Below, in pieces: positions 24,427 to 33,760 of a stretch of 64,000 nt of DNA. This DNA is from Microbulbifer sp. GL-2 (GTDB taxonomy: Bacteria > Pseudomonadota > Gammaproteobacteria > Pseudomonadales > Cellvibrionaceae). A model generated the notes under the pieces. That model was not told the origin of the DNA and searched no databases. It saw only the letters and a program-made list of their open reading frames with translations. The position numbers and the translations under genes are program-made. The DNA is taken from positions 1,367,001-1,431,000 of the forward strand of contig NZ_AP019807.1 of assembly GCF_007183175.1 (NCBI RefSeq). Direction: 5' to 3'. The first letter of the stretch is position 1; each line of letters opens with the position of its first letter.

Positions 24427-26322
24427 ATGAGTGAGCCATCCATTGCCGCCCGAGAGCGAAGTGAACCAGATATGCTGAACCGAATCCGACAGTCCATCGT
24501 CTACCGCATCGGTACCCTGATGCTGCTCACCGTGCTGGTATCCCTGAGTTCAATGATGGCTTCCTACATCATCTCTGATGCCGCCGAAAATGATGCTGCC
24601 GCGGTCAATCTGGCCGGCTCCCTGCGTGCCATGAGCTACAGGCTCGCGGCTACGGCGCCTTCCGGTGATATCGAGGCCACCGCCGAACTGGCGGATGGGG
24701 TGGCGCGGCGCCTTGAGCGTGTATTGAGCATTTCTGACTTCAGCGCCAGCGACAATCTCCGCGCGGCACGTAACTACCGCAAAGTTATCGACAGCTGGGA
24801 AGGCGAGATCCGCCCACTGTTGGAATCCATTGCCGCGGGCCGCTCTGCAATGGATTCCCTACAGCTTGCCGATCGCCTGGAGCCGTTTATCGACGATGTG
24901 GATACCCTGGTATTCGATTACCAGACTATCGCCGAGGAGAAGATCACCCTGCTGCGCCTGGTTCAGGTAGGCTCCCTGTTTGCCATTGTGGCACTGGTAT
25001 ACCTGTCCCTATATATCTTGCACCGCTCCGTAGAACAGCCCCTGAAGCAGCTCACCAACCGCTCCTTGAGCATTGCACAAGGGGACTTTAACCAGCATCG
25101 CCTGGAGATCGACAGCGAGGATGAGCTGGGGGTGCTGGCACGCACCATCAACTACATGAGCGATGAGATCCATGCGACCCACCGGGACCTGGCCCACCGC
25201 GTAGAGTTGAAGACTGCACAGCTGCAGAAGAGCCATGAAGCACTGGATTTCCAGTACCGTTTGGCGCGGCGCATCAGCGAGGGCCCCCTGGCTGGCGCAG
25301 AACTGGGGCAGTGGCTGGGGGAGTTCGCCAATGTTGCCGACCTGAATAACCTGGACCTATGCCTGATGACCCCTGAGGGCGAAGCCCCCTATGAACACCT
25401 GGTCCAGGGTTTCGGCAACAGCCATTGCAGTGGTAGCGAGTGCCGTATGTGTGTGAGTACCTGCGGCCCTTCCGATGAAGGCGATTTGCGCGTATACCGT
25501 TTTCCGCTGGAGGTGGACAAGCGCAATTACGGCGTGCTTATGTGCACCCTGCCACGGGGCAACGATCTCGACGATGAGCAGCAGCAGCGCCTGGCCACCT
25601 TTGCCGACAGCGTCACCGCTGCCATCGCCATCAATGAACGTGAGGCTCAGGAGCGCCGCGTGGCCCTGCTGGATGAACGCGCGATTATCGCGCGGGAACT
25701 GCATGACTCCCTGGCCCAATCCCTTTCCTACCTGAAAATCCAGGTGACACGGCTCAATCGTGCCAACCGCAGTGAGCAGGTAGACAAGGCCAAGGTGGAA
25801 GAAATTATCACCGAGTTAAAAGAAGGCCTGGATTCCTCTTACCGCCAGCTACGCGAACTGCTCACCACATTCCGCCTGCAAATAGGTCCCGGCGGTCTGC
25901 GCAGTATCCTGGAACAATCTATTCTCGCTTACCGCGAGCAGCATCCACAGATCACTGTCCTGCTCGACTACCATCTGGACGAGGTTCCCCTCACCCCGCA
26001 TGAGGAAATTCACCTGCTGCAGCTGGTTCGCGAGGCCTCGCAAAATGCGGTCTATCACTCCCAGGGAGACATGGTGCAGATCAGCCTGACCCAGGCCGAT
26101 AACCAATCCCTCAACGTGCGCATTCGCGATAACGGTATCGGTATCAGCAGCGCCCCAGAAAAACGCAATCATTTCGGTATGTCGATCATGCAGGAACGCG
26201 CCAGCAACCTGAACGGAAAGCTGAATATCCGCCGACGCGATGAGGGTGGTACCGAAGTTCGGTTTAACTTTATTCCTCTATATGCCCGGGAGCGGGAATT
26301 AGTTTGGAAGGACGCAGGGTGA
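24427..26322 (+). CDS. narX: Nitrate/nitrite sensor histidine kinase NarX
   Basis: The 631-residue sensor has an N-terminal transmembrane helix (IGTLMLLTVLVSLSSMMASY), then the periplasmic P-box NLAGSLRAMSYRLAAT, which binds nitrate. A second helix (VGSLFAIVALVYLSLYIL), a HAMP domain and a central cysteine cluster (HCSGSECRMCVSTCG) follow. The HisKA_3 dimerisation domain has the phosphorylated histidine in IARELHDSLAQSL. The HATPase N-box and G-box end the protein (LVREASQNAVYHS; DNGIG). Start was placed at ATG 24427; ATG 24472 is an alternative. The partner response regulator NarL is not next to it. A hairpin terminator follows. Confidence 0.93.
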   Translation: MSEPSIAARERSEPDMLNRIRQSIVYRIGTLMLLTVLVSLSSMMASYIISDAAENDAAAVNLAGSLRAMSYRLAATAPSGDIEATAELADGVARRLERVLSISDFSASDNLRAARNYRKVIDSWEGEIRPLLESIAAGRSAMDSLQLADRLEPFIDDVDTLVFDYQTIAEEKITLLRLVQVGSLFAIVALVYLSLYILHRSVEQPLKQLTNRSLSIAQGDFNQHRLEIDSEDELGVLARTINYMSDEIHATHRDLAHRVELKTAQLQKSHEALDFQYRLARRISEGPLAGAELGQWLGEFANVADLNNLDLCLMTPEGEAPYEHLVQGFGNSHCSGSECRMCVSTCGPSDEGDLRVYRFPLEVDKRNYGVLMCTLPRGNDLDDEQQQRLATFADSVTAAIAINEREAQERRVALLDERAIIARELHDSLAQSLSYLKIQVTRLNRANRSEQVDKAKVEEIITELKEGLDSSYRQLRELLTTFRLQIGPGGLRSILEQSILAYREQHPQITVLLDYHLDEVPLTPHEEIHLLQLVREASQNAVYHSQGDMVQISLTQADNQSLNVRIRDNGIGISSAPEKRNHFGMSIMQERASNLNGKLNIRRRDEGGTEVRFNFIPLYARERELVWKDAG

Positions 26323-26349
26323 TAGCACCCTGCCCTAGATAGAAGAGCC

Positions 26350-26386
26350 ACTGGGTACGGATAAATAATCGCCGCACCCAGTTTTT
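26350..26386 (+). terminator. Rho-independent terminator of narX
   Basis: ACTGGGT at 26350 pairs with ACCCAGT at 26376, and a run of five T residues follows. The hairpin lies 28 bases after the narX stop codon, so narX is probably monocistronic. The loop is longer than ideal (19 bases). Confidence 0.7.
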
Positions 26387-26714
26387 AAAATTGGCGAATA
26401 CTTCTATTAATAAATTTCAGCGATATATCCCTTTATTTTCCGATTAATTCCCCCTTGTGACGGTAGGTCGCTATGAGGCTAGGTGTCTGCTCATTACGGG
26501 GTTCACCCAGTCCCAAACATGCCTAGGGTAAAAAATACTGTCTCCTAAATTGGCCCCAAAAGGCCAATACCTCCCATATATGCTAAAAGTAATTATCGCC
26601 AGCCACTCCATGGATTTATACCGATTCATCATGGTGAATAAGTCTTGTTTAGGGGCTGGCATCCCATTTTCTACCGTGCAATGACAATATTGATCTAATA
26701 AAGAGGAGAGGTTA
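26387..26714. other. Intergenic stretch before the CHRD gene
   Basis: A minus-strand frame at 26471-26737 is open for 88 codons, but it overlaps the start of the CHRD gene and has no family motif or binding site. I see no confident promoter elements beyond AT-rich sequence around 26690. Confidence 0.35.
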
Positions 26715-27389
26715 ATGAAACTGAATTCATTGTCCATCGCCGTTTTTTCAATAATGGCGATGCTTGTACTGGCCTATTCCACTTTCACAACCGCCGATAG
26801 CCACAATAAAAAGGAAAAAGATCCATCAACTGCCAAACATGGTGCTAGCGAGAAAGCCTGGTCTGATGCGGGAGATAACAAGCGGTTTACGATCTTTAAA
26901 GCTGAGCTAACTACCGCTAATGAAAATATGCTCGGTAAAAAAGTCAATCCACAAACACCCAAAGATGCCAATGGTTTCTTAATCGGCGCCTACAACAACC
27001 AGACGCATATGCTGAGCTTTATGGTTGGTTACAGCGATCTATCACAGGACGGAGTCGCCATGTCGCATTTCCACCTCCAGTGTTCGGGCGGTGGCAAGGA
27101 ACCACCTATTTGCAAACCTGGCAAAGCGAGTGGCCCGATTATTCAAACTATCTGTGGTATGCCAACTCAACCCGGTATGGTCCCCGACTGGCCCGCTACC
27201 AAAACAGATAAGGATAAACATGGACTCGAAAAGAAATGCTCTGAGGGTAACAGCGGTTTTATTATGGGGAAATGGCTTGTCGAGGAGCCTTATCGGAAAG
27301 GTTTAATGGATAACAAAGTTTTCATTAACTTGCATACAAAACTGGACCCCAAAGGCGAAGTCTCTGGACTATTGATAAAAGATAAATAG
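26715..27389 (+). CDS. Exported CHRD-like domain protein
   Basis: The 224-residue product has a Sec signal peptide (IAVFSIMAMLVLAYSTFTTADS). The middle and C-terminal segments (MSHFHLQCSGGG, SGPIIQTIC, KVFINLHTKLDPKGEVSGLL) fit the CHRD fold, first described in chordin and found in many bacterial secreted proteins; the VFINLHT...P.GEVSG end corresponds to the usual YVNVHT...P.GEIRGQ. The role in bacteria is not known. Four cysteines (C124, C133 region, C147, C176 region) may form disulfides. The start has AGAGGAGAGG immediately upstream. Confidence 0.65.
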   Translation: MKLNSLSIAVFSIMAMLVLAYSTFTTADSHNKKEKDPSTAKHGASEKAWSDAGDNKRFTIFKAELTTANENMLGKKVNPQTPKDANGFLIGAYNNQTHMLSFMVGYSDLSQDGVAMSHFHLQCSGGGKEPPICKPGKASGPIIQTICGMPTQPGMVPDWPATKTDKDKHGLEKKCSEGNSGFIMGKWLVEEPYRKGLMDNKVFINLHTKLDPKGEVSGLLIKDK

Positions 27390-27442
27390 TATTCAGTGCA
27401 TGTTCTGCTTGGCCAATTTCGACAACCCTATGGAGAGCGGTG

Positions 27443-27886
27443 ATGTCCAACTACACCACATCTTTTTTCAGCCCAAGTTCCCGGGGAGATGCTTACAAAG
27501 CGGTAGCCGAAAAAATGTCCCATTGGTGGACACCGGTAAGCGCACCCTTTCTTAAGGTGGGCGACACTGCCAAAACCGGTTTTAAGGGAGAGTCTTACTG
27601 GGTTTTCCGCGCCAAAACCTTGAAGCCAGAAAAACTGATTGAACTTGAATGCATCGAGTCAAATATGGTGTCCGATAACGTGGATGATCCCGAGGAGTGG
27701 AAGGGCAGCACCCTGCGCTTCGAATTTTCTGACGAGAATAAGGGAACTCTGGTTACTTTTATCCATATTGGCCTATCTCCTGAGATGAAATGCTGGGATA
27801 TGTGTAAAAGTGGCTGGGACCATTATCTACCAGGTAGCCTTAAGGATTTCTTGAGCGGCAATGGAGGCCGCCCAAATACTTACTAG
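27443..27886 (+). CDS. SRPBCC-superfamily (START/AHSA1-like) protein
   Basis: The 147-residue product reads YTTSFFSPSSRGDAYKAVAE, then MSHWWTPVSAPFLKVGDTAK, the layout of Aha1/AHSA1-like proteins, in which the W after the first helix and the GD..K turn are conserved. It continues KLIELECIESN, STLRFEFSDENKGTLVTFIH and ends with a C-terminal helix, MCKSGWDHYLPGSLKDFLSG. The fold holds a hydrophobic cavity for ligands. The function is unknown. I chose the ATG at 27443, with GGAGAG 6 bases upstream. It follows the CHRD gene by 53 bases and may share its transcript. Confidence 0.78.
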   Translation: MSNYTTSFFSPSSRGDAYKAVAEKMSHWWTPVSAPFLKVGDTAKTGFKGESYWVFRAKTLKPEKLIELECIESNMVSDNVDDPEEWKGSTLRFEFSDENKGTLVTFIHIGLSPEMKCWDMCKSGWDHYLPGSLKDFLSGNGGRPNTY

Positions 27887-27942
27887 CAAAAAAAATGAGC
27901 TTTAGAAACAGCCTTCTGGTAGGAGACTGCTTGACTAGTGGC

Positions 27943-29148
27943 CTAATCACAGCAGCCACAACATTTACTACCAAAGCTTGTATTGGGTTGTGTAAGAGCC
28001 TCTTTTAATCGTAGGAATGCTTTCTTTATATCGTCTCTAGGTGCTGCAAAATTCACCCGAGCAAACTGGATTGCGTCATTGTCGAACCAAGTACCAGGTG
28101 CAGCACCAAAACCGGCCTCAGCCAACTTCCCAATAAGCGTACTATCCTCAAAGCCTGTTTTTGAAAAGTCCAGCCAGACCTGGTAGGTACCTTGTACCGG
28201 AGTCATTTTTACTGCCGGTAATTCCTCCAGCAGAAACTGTTTCATCCACCTCAAACTATCCTGAAGATAATCCAGCAACTGATCCAGCCAGGCATCCCCT
28301 TTTTCAAAAGCGGCGATAGTTGCAAAAGTAGTAAAGGCATTTCCATTACTCAGGTACATGGATTCAGCCGTATCATTTACCATCTTCCATAGCTTGCTGT
28401 TTTTGGTATAGATGTATCCGTTGGAAATACTCTGCATACCAAAAGTCTTGGCTGGAGAACCGATCAAGGCTACATGCTTATCAGAATCCAGAGTCATCAA
28501 GCTGGTAAATCGATATCCAGAATAAATAATATCCCCGTGGATTTCATCGCTGATAATTGTTACATCATATTTATTAGCTAGTTGCAGGAGCTTTTCCAGT
28601 TCCTCCTTTTGCCAAACCCTTCCAACCGGATTGTGCGGGTTGCATAAGACCATAACCTTAAGCTCAGGAGCCTCAAGCTTCTTCTCCAGATCAGCAAAGT
28701 CCATCCGGTAGTATGCATCACTCACACGTAATGGACTTTTGACAATTTTACAGCCTGCACTTTGGATCACTTTGCTGAATTGGTGATAGACCGGCGGTTG
28801 AATCAGAACGGCATCACCTTTTTTAGTAAGCTCACGGATTAACAGTGCAATCCCGGTTAATACGCTGGTAACCTGTATAAATTTGTCCGTTTGCAGATAT
28901 AGGTTATGCCGCCGCTGATACCAGCCGCTAATTGCTCGAAATACCCCCTCGGGATAAAATTCGTAGGCGAATTGCCCTCTATCTACCAACCTCTGCAATT
29001 CAGCTCTAATAGGATCGGCTACGGTAAAATCCATATCCGCTACCCAGAAGGAGATTACTTTCTCTGTGCCAAAAATGTTTTTTAGTACCGATGGGCTGTT
29101 ACGCACAAAGTGATTTTCAGCACTGAAATTATTTTTATCAAAGTCCAT
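27943..29148 (-). CDS. PatB/MalY-type C-S lyase (PLP aminotransferase fold) with a Cys-rich tail
   Basis: The 401-residue enzyme belongs to the MalY/PatB group of fold-type I PLP proteins, which cleave cystathionine and cysteine conjugates to a thiol or sulfide, pyruvate and ammonia. The start PSVLKNIFGTEKVISFWVAD has the usual (F/W)WVADMDF, NPHNPVGRVW binds the cofactor phosphate region, SDEIHGDI has the PLP aspartate, and SPAKTFGMQS contains the Schiff-base lysine. The last residues are SKCCGCCD: four cysteines in five positions, absent from standard PatB and MalY. ATG at 29148 fits the GGAGC site better than the adjacent ATG at 29151. It follows the permease gene by 27 bases. Confidence 0.85.
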   Translation of the reverse strand: MDFDKNNFSAENHFVRNSPSVLKNIFGTEKVISFWVADMDFTVADPIRAELQRLVDRGQFAYEFYPEGVFRAISGWYQRRHNLYLQTDKFIQVTSVLTGIALLIRELTKKGDAVLIQPPVYHQFSKVIQSAGCKIVKSPLRVSDAYYRMDFADLEKKLEAPELKVMVLCNPHNPVGRVWQKEELEKLLQLANKYDVTIISDEIHGDIIYSGYRFTSLMTLDSDKHVALIGSPAKTFGMQSISNGYIYTKNSKLWKMVNDTAESMYLSNGNAFTTFATIAAFEKGDAWLDQLLDYLQDSLRWMKQFLLEELPAVKMTPVQGTYQVWLDFSKTGFEDSTLIGKLAEAGFGAAPGTWFDNDAIQFARVNFAAPRDDIKKAFLRLKEALTQPNTSFGSKCCGCCD

Positions 29149-29175
29149 CATTGCTCCTACATGTGGTTCAGGGGT

Positions 29176-30222
29176 TTATGAGAAAAACAGGTGGAACAGC
29201 AGACCTGCAAAAATTGCCATACCGAAGATCACTAGCAGGAAAGCCGCTACCATTGGTTTGCGGAACATCGACTTCAGTAGGATCACCTCAGTTAGGCTGG
29301 CACCGGCACTGCCAATAATCAATGCCATTACTGCCCCCATACTCATGCCCTTTGCGAGCAGCGCCGCAGATAAGGGGATTACGGCCTCAGCACGGATATA
29401 TAGCGGGACCCCAATTACTGCCGCGAAAGGGATGGCGAGAGGGTTATCGGTTCCAGCATACTTTGCAATAAAATCTGCAGGTATAAAGCCGTAGGTGAAA
29501 GCTCCGATTGCGATCCCAATCAACAGATAGGGCAGTACTTTCTTAAACTGGCTCCAGGTTTCCCGCCAGATCCGCACCCAGCGATTGTCCTGCACGGCAC
29601 TGAACGCAACGGTACCATCGCAAGCGGCGACTTGGGGAAGGGGTTCATTGCAAGCTTTCTCTTCTGTACAAGTAGTTGCAGATTCAATGACACCACAGCC
29701 GCCAGTCTCTGATTTTTTGGGTTTACTCGCACCAGAGCAGCTGCTTCCAGTGTTCCCCTCCAATACCTCCGGGCGAATGAAGCGAGCAAAGTTGAGCCGC
29801 TCCAATACATACCCAGCAGTCACTGAAACCACCAGTGCCGTTGCGGCATAAACCAGAGTGACATTAAGGCCGAAGGTCACAAGGAATAGGCCAATAATGA
29901 TGGGATTCAAAAGTGGCGAAGTGAACAAGAAGGTGACTGTTGGTCCAAAACCGGCTCGGGCTTTCAACAGGCCGCTCAGCATAGGAATGGTTGAGCAACT
30001 ACAGAATGGTGTCAGACCACCGAGTATCGCCGCAGAAAAATAGCCACGGCCATTCTTTGAGCTGAGAATAGCCTGGATTTTTCCTGACGGCAGGTATTCC
30101 TGAATTACGCCAATAATAAAACTAATTACCAAAAATAACGCTGTCAGCTCGATGCCCAGCAATACAAACATGCCCAGCGCCTCTTCAAACATTACAAGAA
30201 CTTCTTGGGACATTGCATTCAT
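29176..30222 (-). CDS. ArsP-like permease (DUF318) with Cys-rich cytoplasmic loop
   Basis: The 348-residue inner-membrane protein has about eight predicted helices in two bundles and the family motif GGLTPFCSCSTIPML. Members such as Campylobacter ArsP export methylated arsenic(III) and related organoarsenicals. The central loop between the bundles is cysteine-rich (SSCSGASK, GGCGVIES, TTCTEEKAC, AACDG), with six cysteines within about 45 residues that could bind a soft metal. The gene heads a minus-strand pair with the C-S lyase and diverges from the ArsR gene. Start is ATG 30222, with a second ATG three codons later. The substrate is inferred, not shown. Confidence 0.85.
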   Translation of the reverse strand: MNAMSQEVLVMFEEALGMFVLLGIELTALFLVISFIIGVIQEYLPSGKIQAILSSKNGRGYFSAAILGGLTPFCSCSTIPMLSGLLKARAGFGPTVTFLFTSPLLNPIIIGLFLVTFGLNVTLVYAATALVVSVTAGYVLERLNFARFIRPEVLEGNTGSSCSGASKPKKSETGGCGVIESATTCTEEKACNEPLPQVAACDGTVAFSAVQDNRWVRIWRETWSQFKKVLPYLLIGIAIGAFTYGFIPADFIAKYAGTDNPLAIPFAAVIGVPLYIRAEAVIPLSAALLAKGMSMGAVMALIIGSAGASLTEVILLKSMFRKPMVAAFLLVIFGMAIFAGLLFHLFFS

Positions 30223-30281
30223 TCCATATTTCTAGTTTCATGGAAATATATTAGTACAGCTTTTTTGTGGCTACAAGTTAC

Positions 30282-30297
30282 TTCTAGTAATATAGAA
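30282..30297. promoter_or_regulatory. Candidate ArsR operator
   Basis: TTCTA-GTAATA-TAGAA is an inverted repeat 26 bases upstream of the arsR-type gene in the 100-base region shared with the divergent permease gene. A related repeat, ATATTTC and GGAAATAT, lies nearby at 30229-30248. Position and symmetry suit a repressor that controls both genes. Confidence 0.5.
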
Positions 30298-30322
30298 ATA
30301 TCTAAACCCCAGGAACGCAACA

Positions 30323-30628
30323 ATGCAGACAGAGATAGCCGCCAAGTGCTTCGCTGAGTTAGGCCATTTAACCCGTCTGGAGATATTCCGCCTATTGGTC
30401 AGGGGTGGCCCAGAGGGCATGCCTGTTGGAGAAATACAGGCAGCGCTGGATGTCCCCGGCTCCACTCTCTCCCACCACATTACCCGTTTGGTATCTGTGG
30501 GGTTGGTAGTTCAACGACGAGAGGGCCGCACCCTCTATTGTGTACCTCAGTATGAAGAACTATTCAGGCTGGTGGAATTCCTGCAAGAGGAGTGCTGTAT
30601 TGATGGAGGGCTACGGAACAACCTTTAG
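30323..30628 (+). CDS. ArsR/SmtB-family metalloregulator
   Basis: The 101-residue winged-helix repressor starts IAAKCFAELGHLTRLEIFRL, the usual ALG...RL.I...L, followed by GEIQAALDVPGSTLSHHITR, the HTH with the typical S.LSHH. The wing is RREGRTLYC. Instead of the classic CxC in the DNA-binding helix, cysteine pair C91-C92 is at the C-terminus (QEECCIDGG). That resembles the As(III) site of Acidithiobacillus ArsR, where adjacent cysteines lie near residue 95. It is divergent from the permease/C-S lyase operon, which it presumably represses until a thiophilic metal or metalloid binds. Confidence 0.9.
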   Translation: MQTEIAAKCFAELGHLTRLEIFRLLVRGGPEGMPVGEIQAALDVPGSTLSHHITRLVSVGLVVQRREGRTLYCVPQYEELFRLVEFLQEECCIDGGLRNNL

Positions 30629-30822
30629 AGACAGAGATAAACTGACTGAGAGGCCACTACATTTATCGGCCAGCTCTGGTGGTAAAACCGCAAGTTAACC
30701 AGGTTAAGGACTGAATAGGAACAACCAGCGTAAAATAGAAAGCAGAATCACTTTCCGCCTATTTAGCTGGCATTCAATAAATAAAAAAATACAATAGTCA
30801 TGGAAGATGGCCAAAAATAAAA

Positions 30823-30948
30823 TTAGCAGATATTCACAGCCACTCCCCAATCTTCTTCACCCAGCTCGCACAGGATAATATCTGTACCCGTAAGGTCCCG
30901 GATAACCTGACCACCACCCTCCCCCTGGGCGCCGTCTATTTCAATCAC
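30823..30948 (-). pseudogene. rtcA: Remnant of rtcA (RNA 3'-phosphate cyclase), N-terminus only
   Basis: From a GTG at 30948, with AGGA 8 bases upstream, the frame reads IEIDGAQGEGGGQVIR. This is the signature start of RtcA cyclases (E. coli: ALDGAQGEGGGQILR). After about 17 residues the match ends and the frame continues with unrelated sequence (DLTGTDIILCELGEEDWG) to a stop after 41 codons. Normal RtcA has about 340 residues. The position right after the slipin gene in the rtcB operon, in the right direction, makes this the stump of a deleted third gene. Confidence 0.72.
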
Positions 30949-30996
30949 ACTGAATTCCTAAAATACCACAAAATAAATTTGAATATTTTTTTTGAA

Positions 30997-32157
30997 TTAC
31001 GCAGTAGAGCGCAGTTTTACCCGGTCATTAAGTACGCCGTCGAGGCCACCATACACTGAAATTTTATCAGTCCGTGTACTGACCTTTTCCAGAGATTCCA
31101 TTTCTTTCAGCCGCAACAACTCAGGGTTATTATCCATCATCTTGACTGCGTTATGCAGGGAGTCTATAGCCTGAGTTTCTTCACGACGTTTGATCAAATT
31201 TTCCTCGGATTCCTTTTGCGCTTCCACTACTTGATTAAGAATCATCTTCATATCGCCAGGTAAAATAATATCTTTCACTCCAACGCTGGCAATTTCAATG
31301 CCGTATTCGACTAATTTTTTACGAATACCCGCAGAAATAACAATATTCAGGCGATCTTTATCGGCCAACAGACTATCCAGAGTCTGTGTGCCTACTGCCT
31401 CACGAAGATGTAACTGTAATTCCCGATAAATAAAGCTCTTGTAGTCACTGAGTTTTAGCGCCACCTTTTGTGGTTCGGTAATTTTAAAAATTCCGCTCAG
31501 ATTAATACGCAAGCTGACCCGATCCTTGGTAAGAATTTCCTGGCCACTCACCTCAACAGTTTGCAGGCGCATGTCCATCAATTTCACCACGATAGATCGA
31601 TTGTATTTCCAGAACCCATAACGACCCGGATGCAGGGTTTTTTCCAATTTGCCGTTTACAACCAAAAGACCTACGTGCTCACCGGGAATTTCATTGTAGC
31701 TAACCGCCTGGGCGGCAATACGCATTTGCCCAACCTTAACTCCGCGACTAAGCAGACCCAATACATGGTCATCAATGGAGTATTCCTTTGAAATATCCAC
31801 AATACCCACACGCACGGTTTCACTACCCCTCCACACAGCACGATAAGTACCAGGAGGAAGAATATCCACCAGATGACCGTCCTGATAAAAAAGGCCTACT
31901 TGCTGATCAGACAACTCATAGGACTGCAAATATTCACCTAATATTTTTCCATAAATATTCAGCAAGAATTTTGCTTTAATCGCATCAAAAACTACTTCGG
32001 TAATATCATAGGTCTCCACCCGCACATCACCGGAAAGCAGCCAGATACGGTGACGTCCAGGGGGCAATACCCTTTCAAATCGACTGCGGCGAAACAGCAA
32101 TGCACGCTCGTGATCAGCCACATCCACAATCTTCCATATTTTAAAGAGAGATTTCAT
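30997..32157 (-). CDS. Slipin/SPFH-family protein of the rtcB operon
   Basis: The 386-residue product contains a band-7/SPFH domain (EHVGLLVVNGKLEKTLHPGRYGFW, RLQTVEVSGQEILTKDRVSLRIN, RELQLHLREAVGTQTLDSLLADK, followed by GIEIASVGVKDI). These are the canonical slipin motifs. An additional N-terminal SPFH-like part precedes them, with two further repeats of the (P)G.(Y/H)R.W type (RVLPPGRHRIWLL; DILPPGTYRAVW). There is no obvious membrane hairpin at the N-terminus. Start is ATG 32157, with GGAGA 4 bases upstream. Slipin genes accompany rtcB in several proteobacteria; the role in RNA repair is not known. Confidence 0.85.
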   Translation of the reverse strand: MKSLFKIWKIVDVADHERALLFRRSRFERVLPPGRHRIWLLSGDVRVETYDITEVVFDAIKAKFLLNIYGKILGEYLQSYELSDQQVGLFYQDGHLVDILPPGTYRAVWRGSETVRVGIVDISKEYSIDDHVLGLLSRGVKVGQMRIAAQAVSYNEIPGEHVGLLVVNGKLEKTLHPGRYGFWKYNRSIVVKLMDMRLQTVEVSGQEILTKDRVSLRINLSGIFKITEPQKVALKLSDYKSFIYRELQLHLREAVGTQTLDSLLADKDRLNIVISAGIRKKLVEYGIEIASVGVKDIILPGDMKMILNQVVEAQKESEENLIKRREETQAIDSLHNAVKMMDNNPELLRLKEMESLEKVSTRTDKISVYGGLDGVLNDRVKLRSTA

Positions 32158-32300
32158 TTCTCCGATCTCTTGTCTTTTTATTCCTTTTGGGCGGGGCCCA
32201 CCCAACCACAGGTTGGTCTAATGTTTGTACACAGCAGTTATGCAGAACTTCCCCTCCGCCCATCAAGGACAACACAGCCACTATCTCTGGCCCACGCTGA

Positions 32301-33533
<1,233 letters not shown>

Positions 33534-33600
33534 CTCTCGCTCCTTTTGAAATCTTGTGAAACCGCGTTTTCATTTCATACGCTTCGTTTGCCATTGATAT

Positions 33601-33616
33601 AGCGAATAGAGTGCCA
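33601..33616 (-). promoter_or_regulatory. Sigma-54 promoter of the rtcB operon
   Basis: On the minus strand the sequence is TGGCAC, five bases, TCGCT. It differs from the sigma-54 consensus TGGCACG-N4-TTGCW by two bases (at -19 and the second T of TTGCW), while the essential GG and GC are present at the right 10-base spacing. It faces rtcB, with its start codon about 68 bases away, opposite the RtcR gene, the expected arrangement. Confidence 0.8.
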
Positions 33617-33723
33617 ACTTTGTAAAAATTCCTGATTGCACATTAAATTATTGTTTTTAATAGAAATTTATTTTTATTCAAAGCTTCCAGGCAGCTTTGA
33701 CAAGTTACAAAATATTTATAAAT

Positions 33724-33739
33724 CTATCTTTTTAGATAG
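33724..33739. promoter_or_regulatory. Palindrome upstream of rtcR
   Basis: CTATCT-TTTT-AGATAG is a perfect 6-base inverted repeat with a 4-base spacer, 22 bases before the rtcR start. It may be an operator or a leader hairpin of rtcR. No function is shown. Confidence 0.3.
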
Positions 33740-33760
33740 TAATTTAATATTTTAGATAAC

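Noticed and set aside
26471..26737. Minus-strand ORF of 88 codons
   Set aside because: It overlaps the ribosome binding site and start of the CHRD gene, has no family motif and no binding site of its own.
30640..30822. Possible terminator between arsR and the rtcA remnant
   Set aside because: The best stem (around 30738-30768) has bulges and no consistent T tract, so I did not list it.
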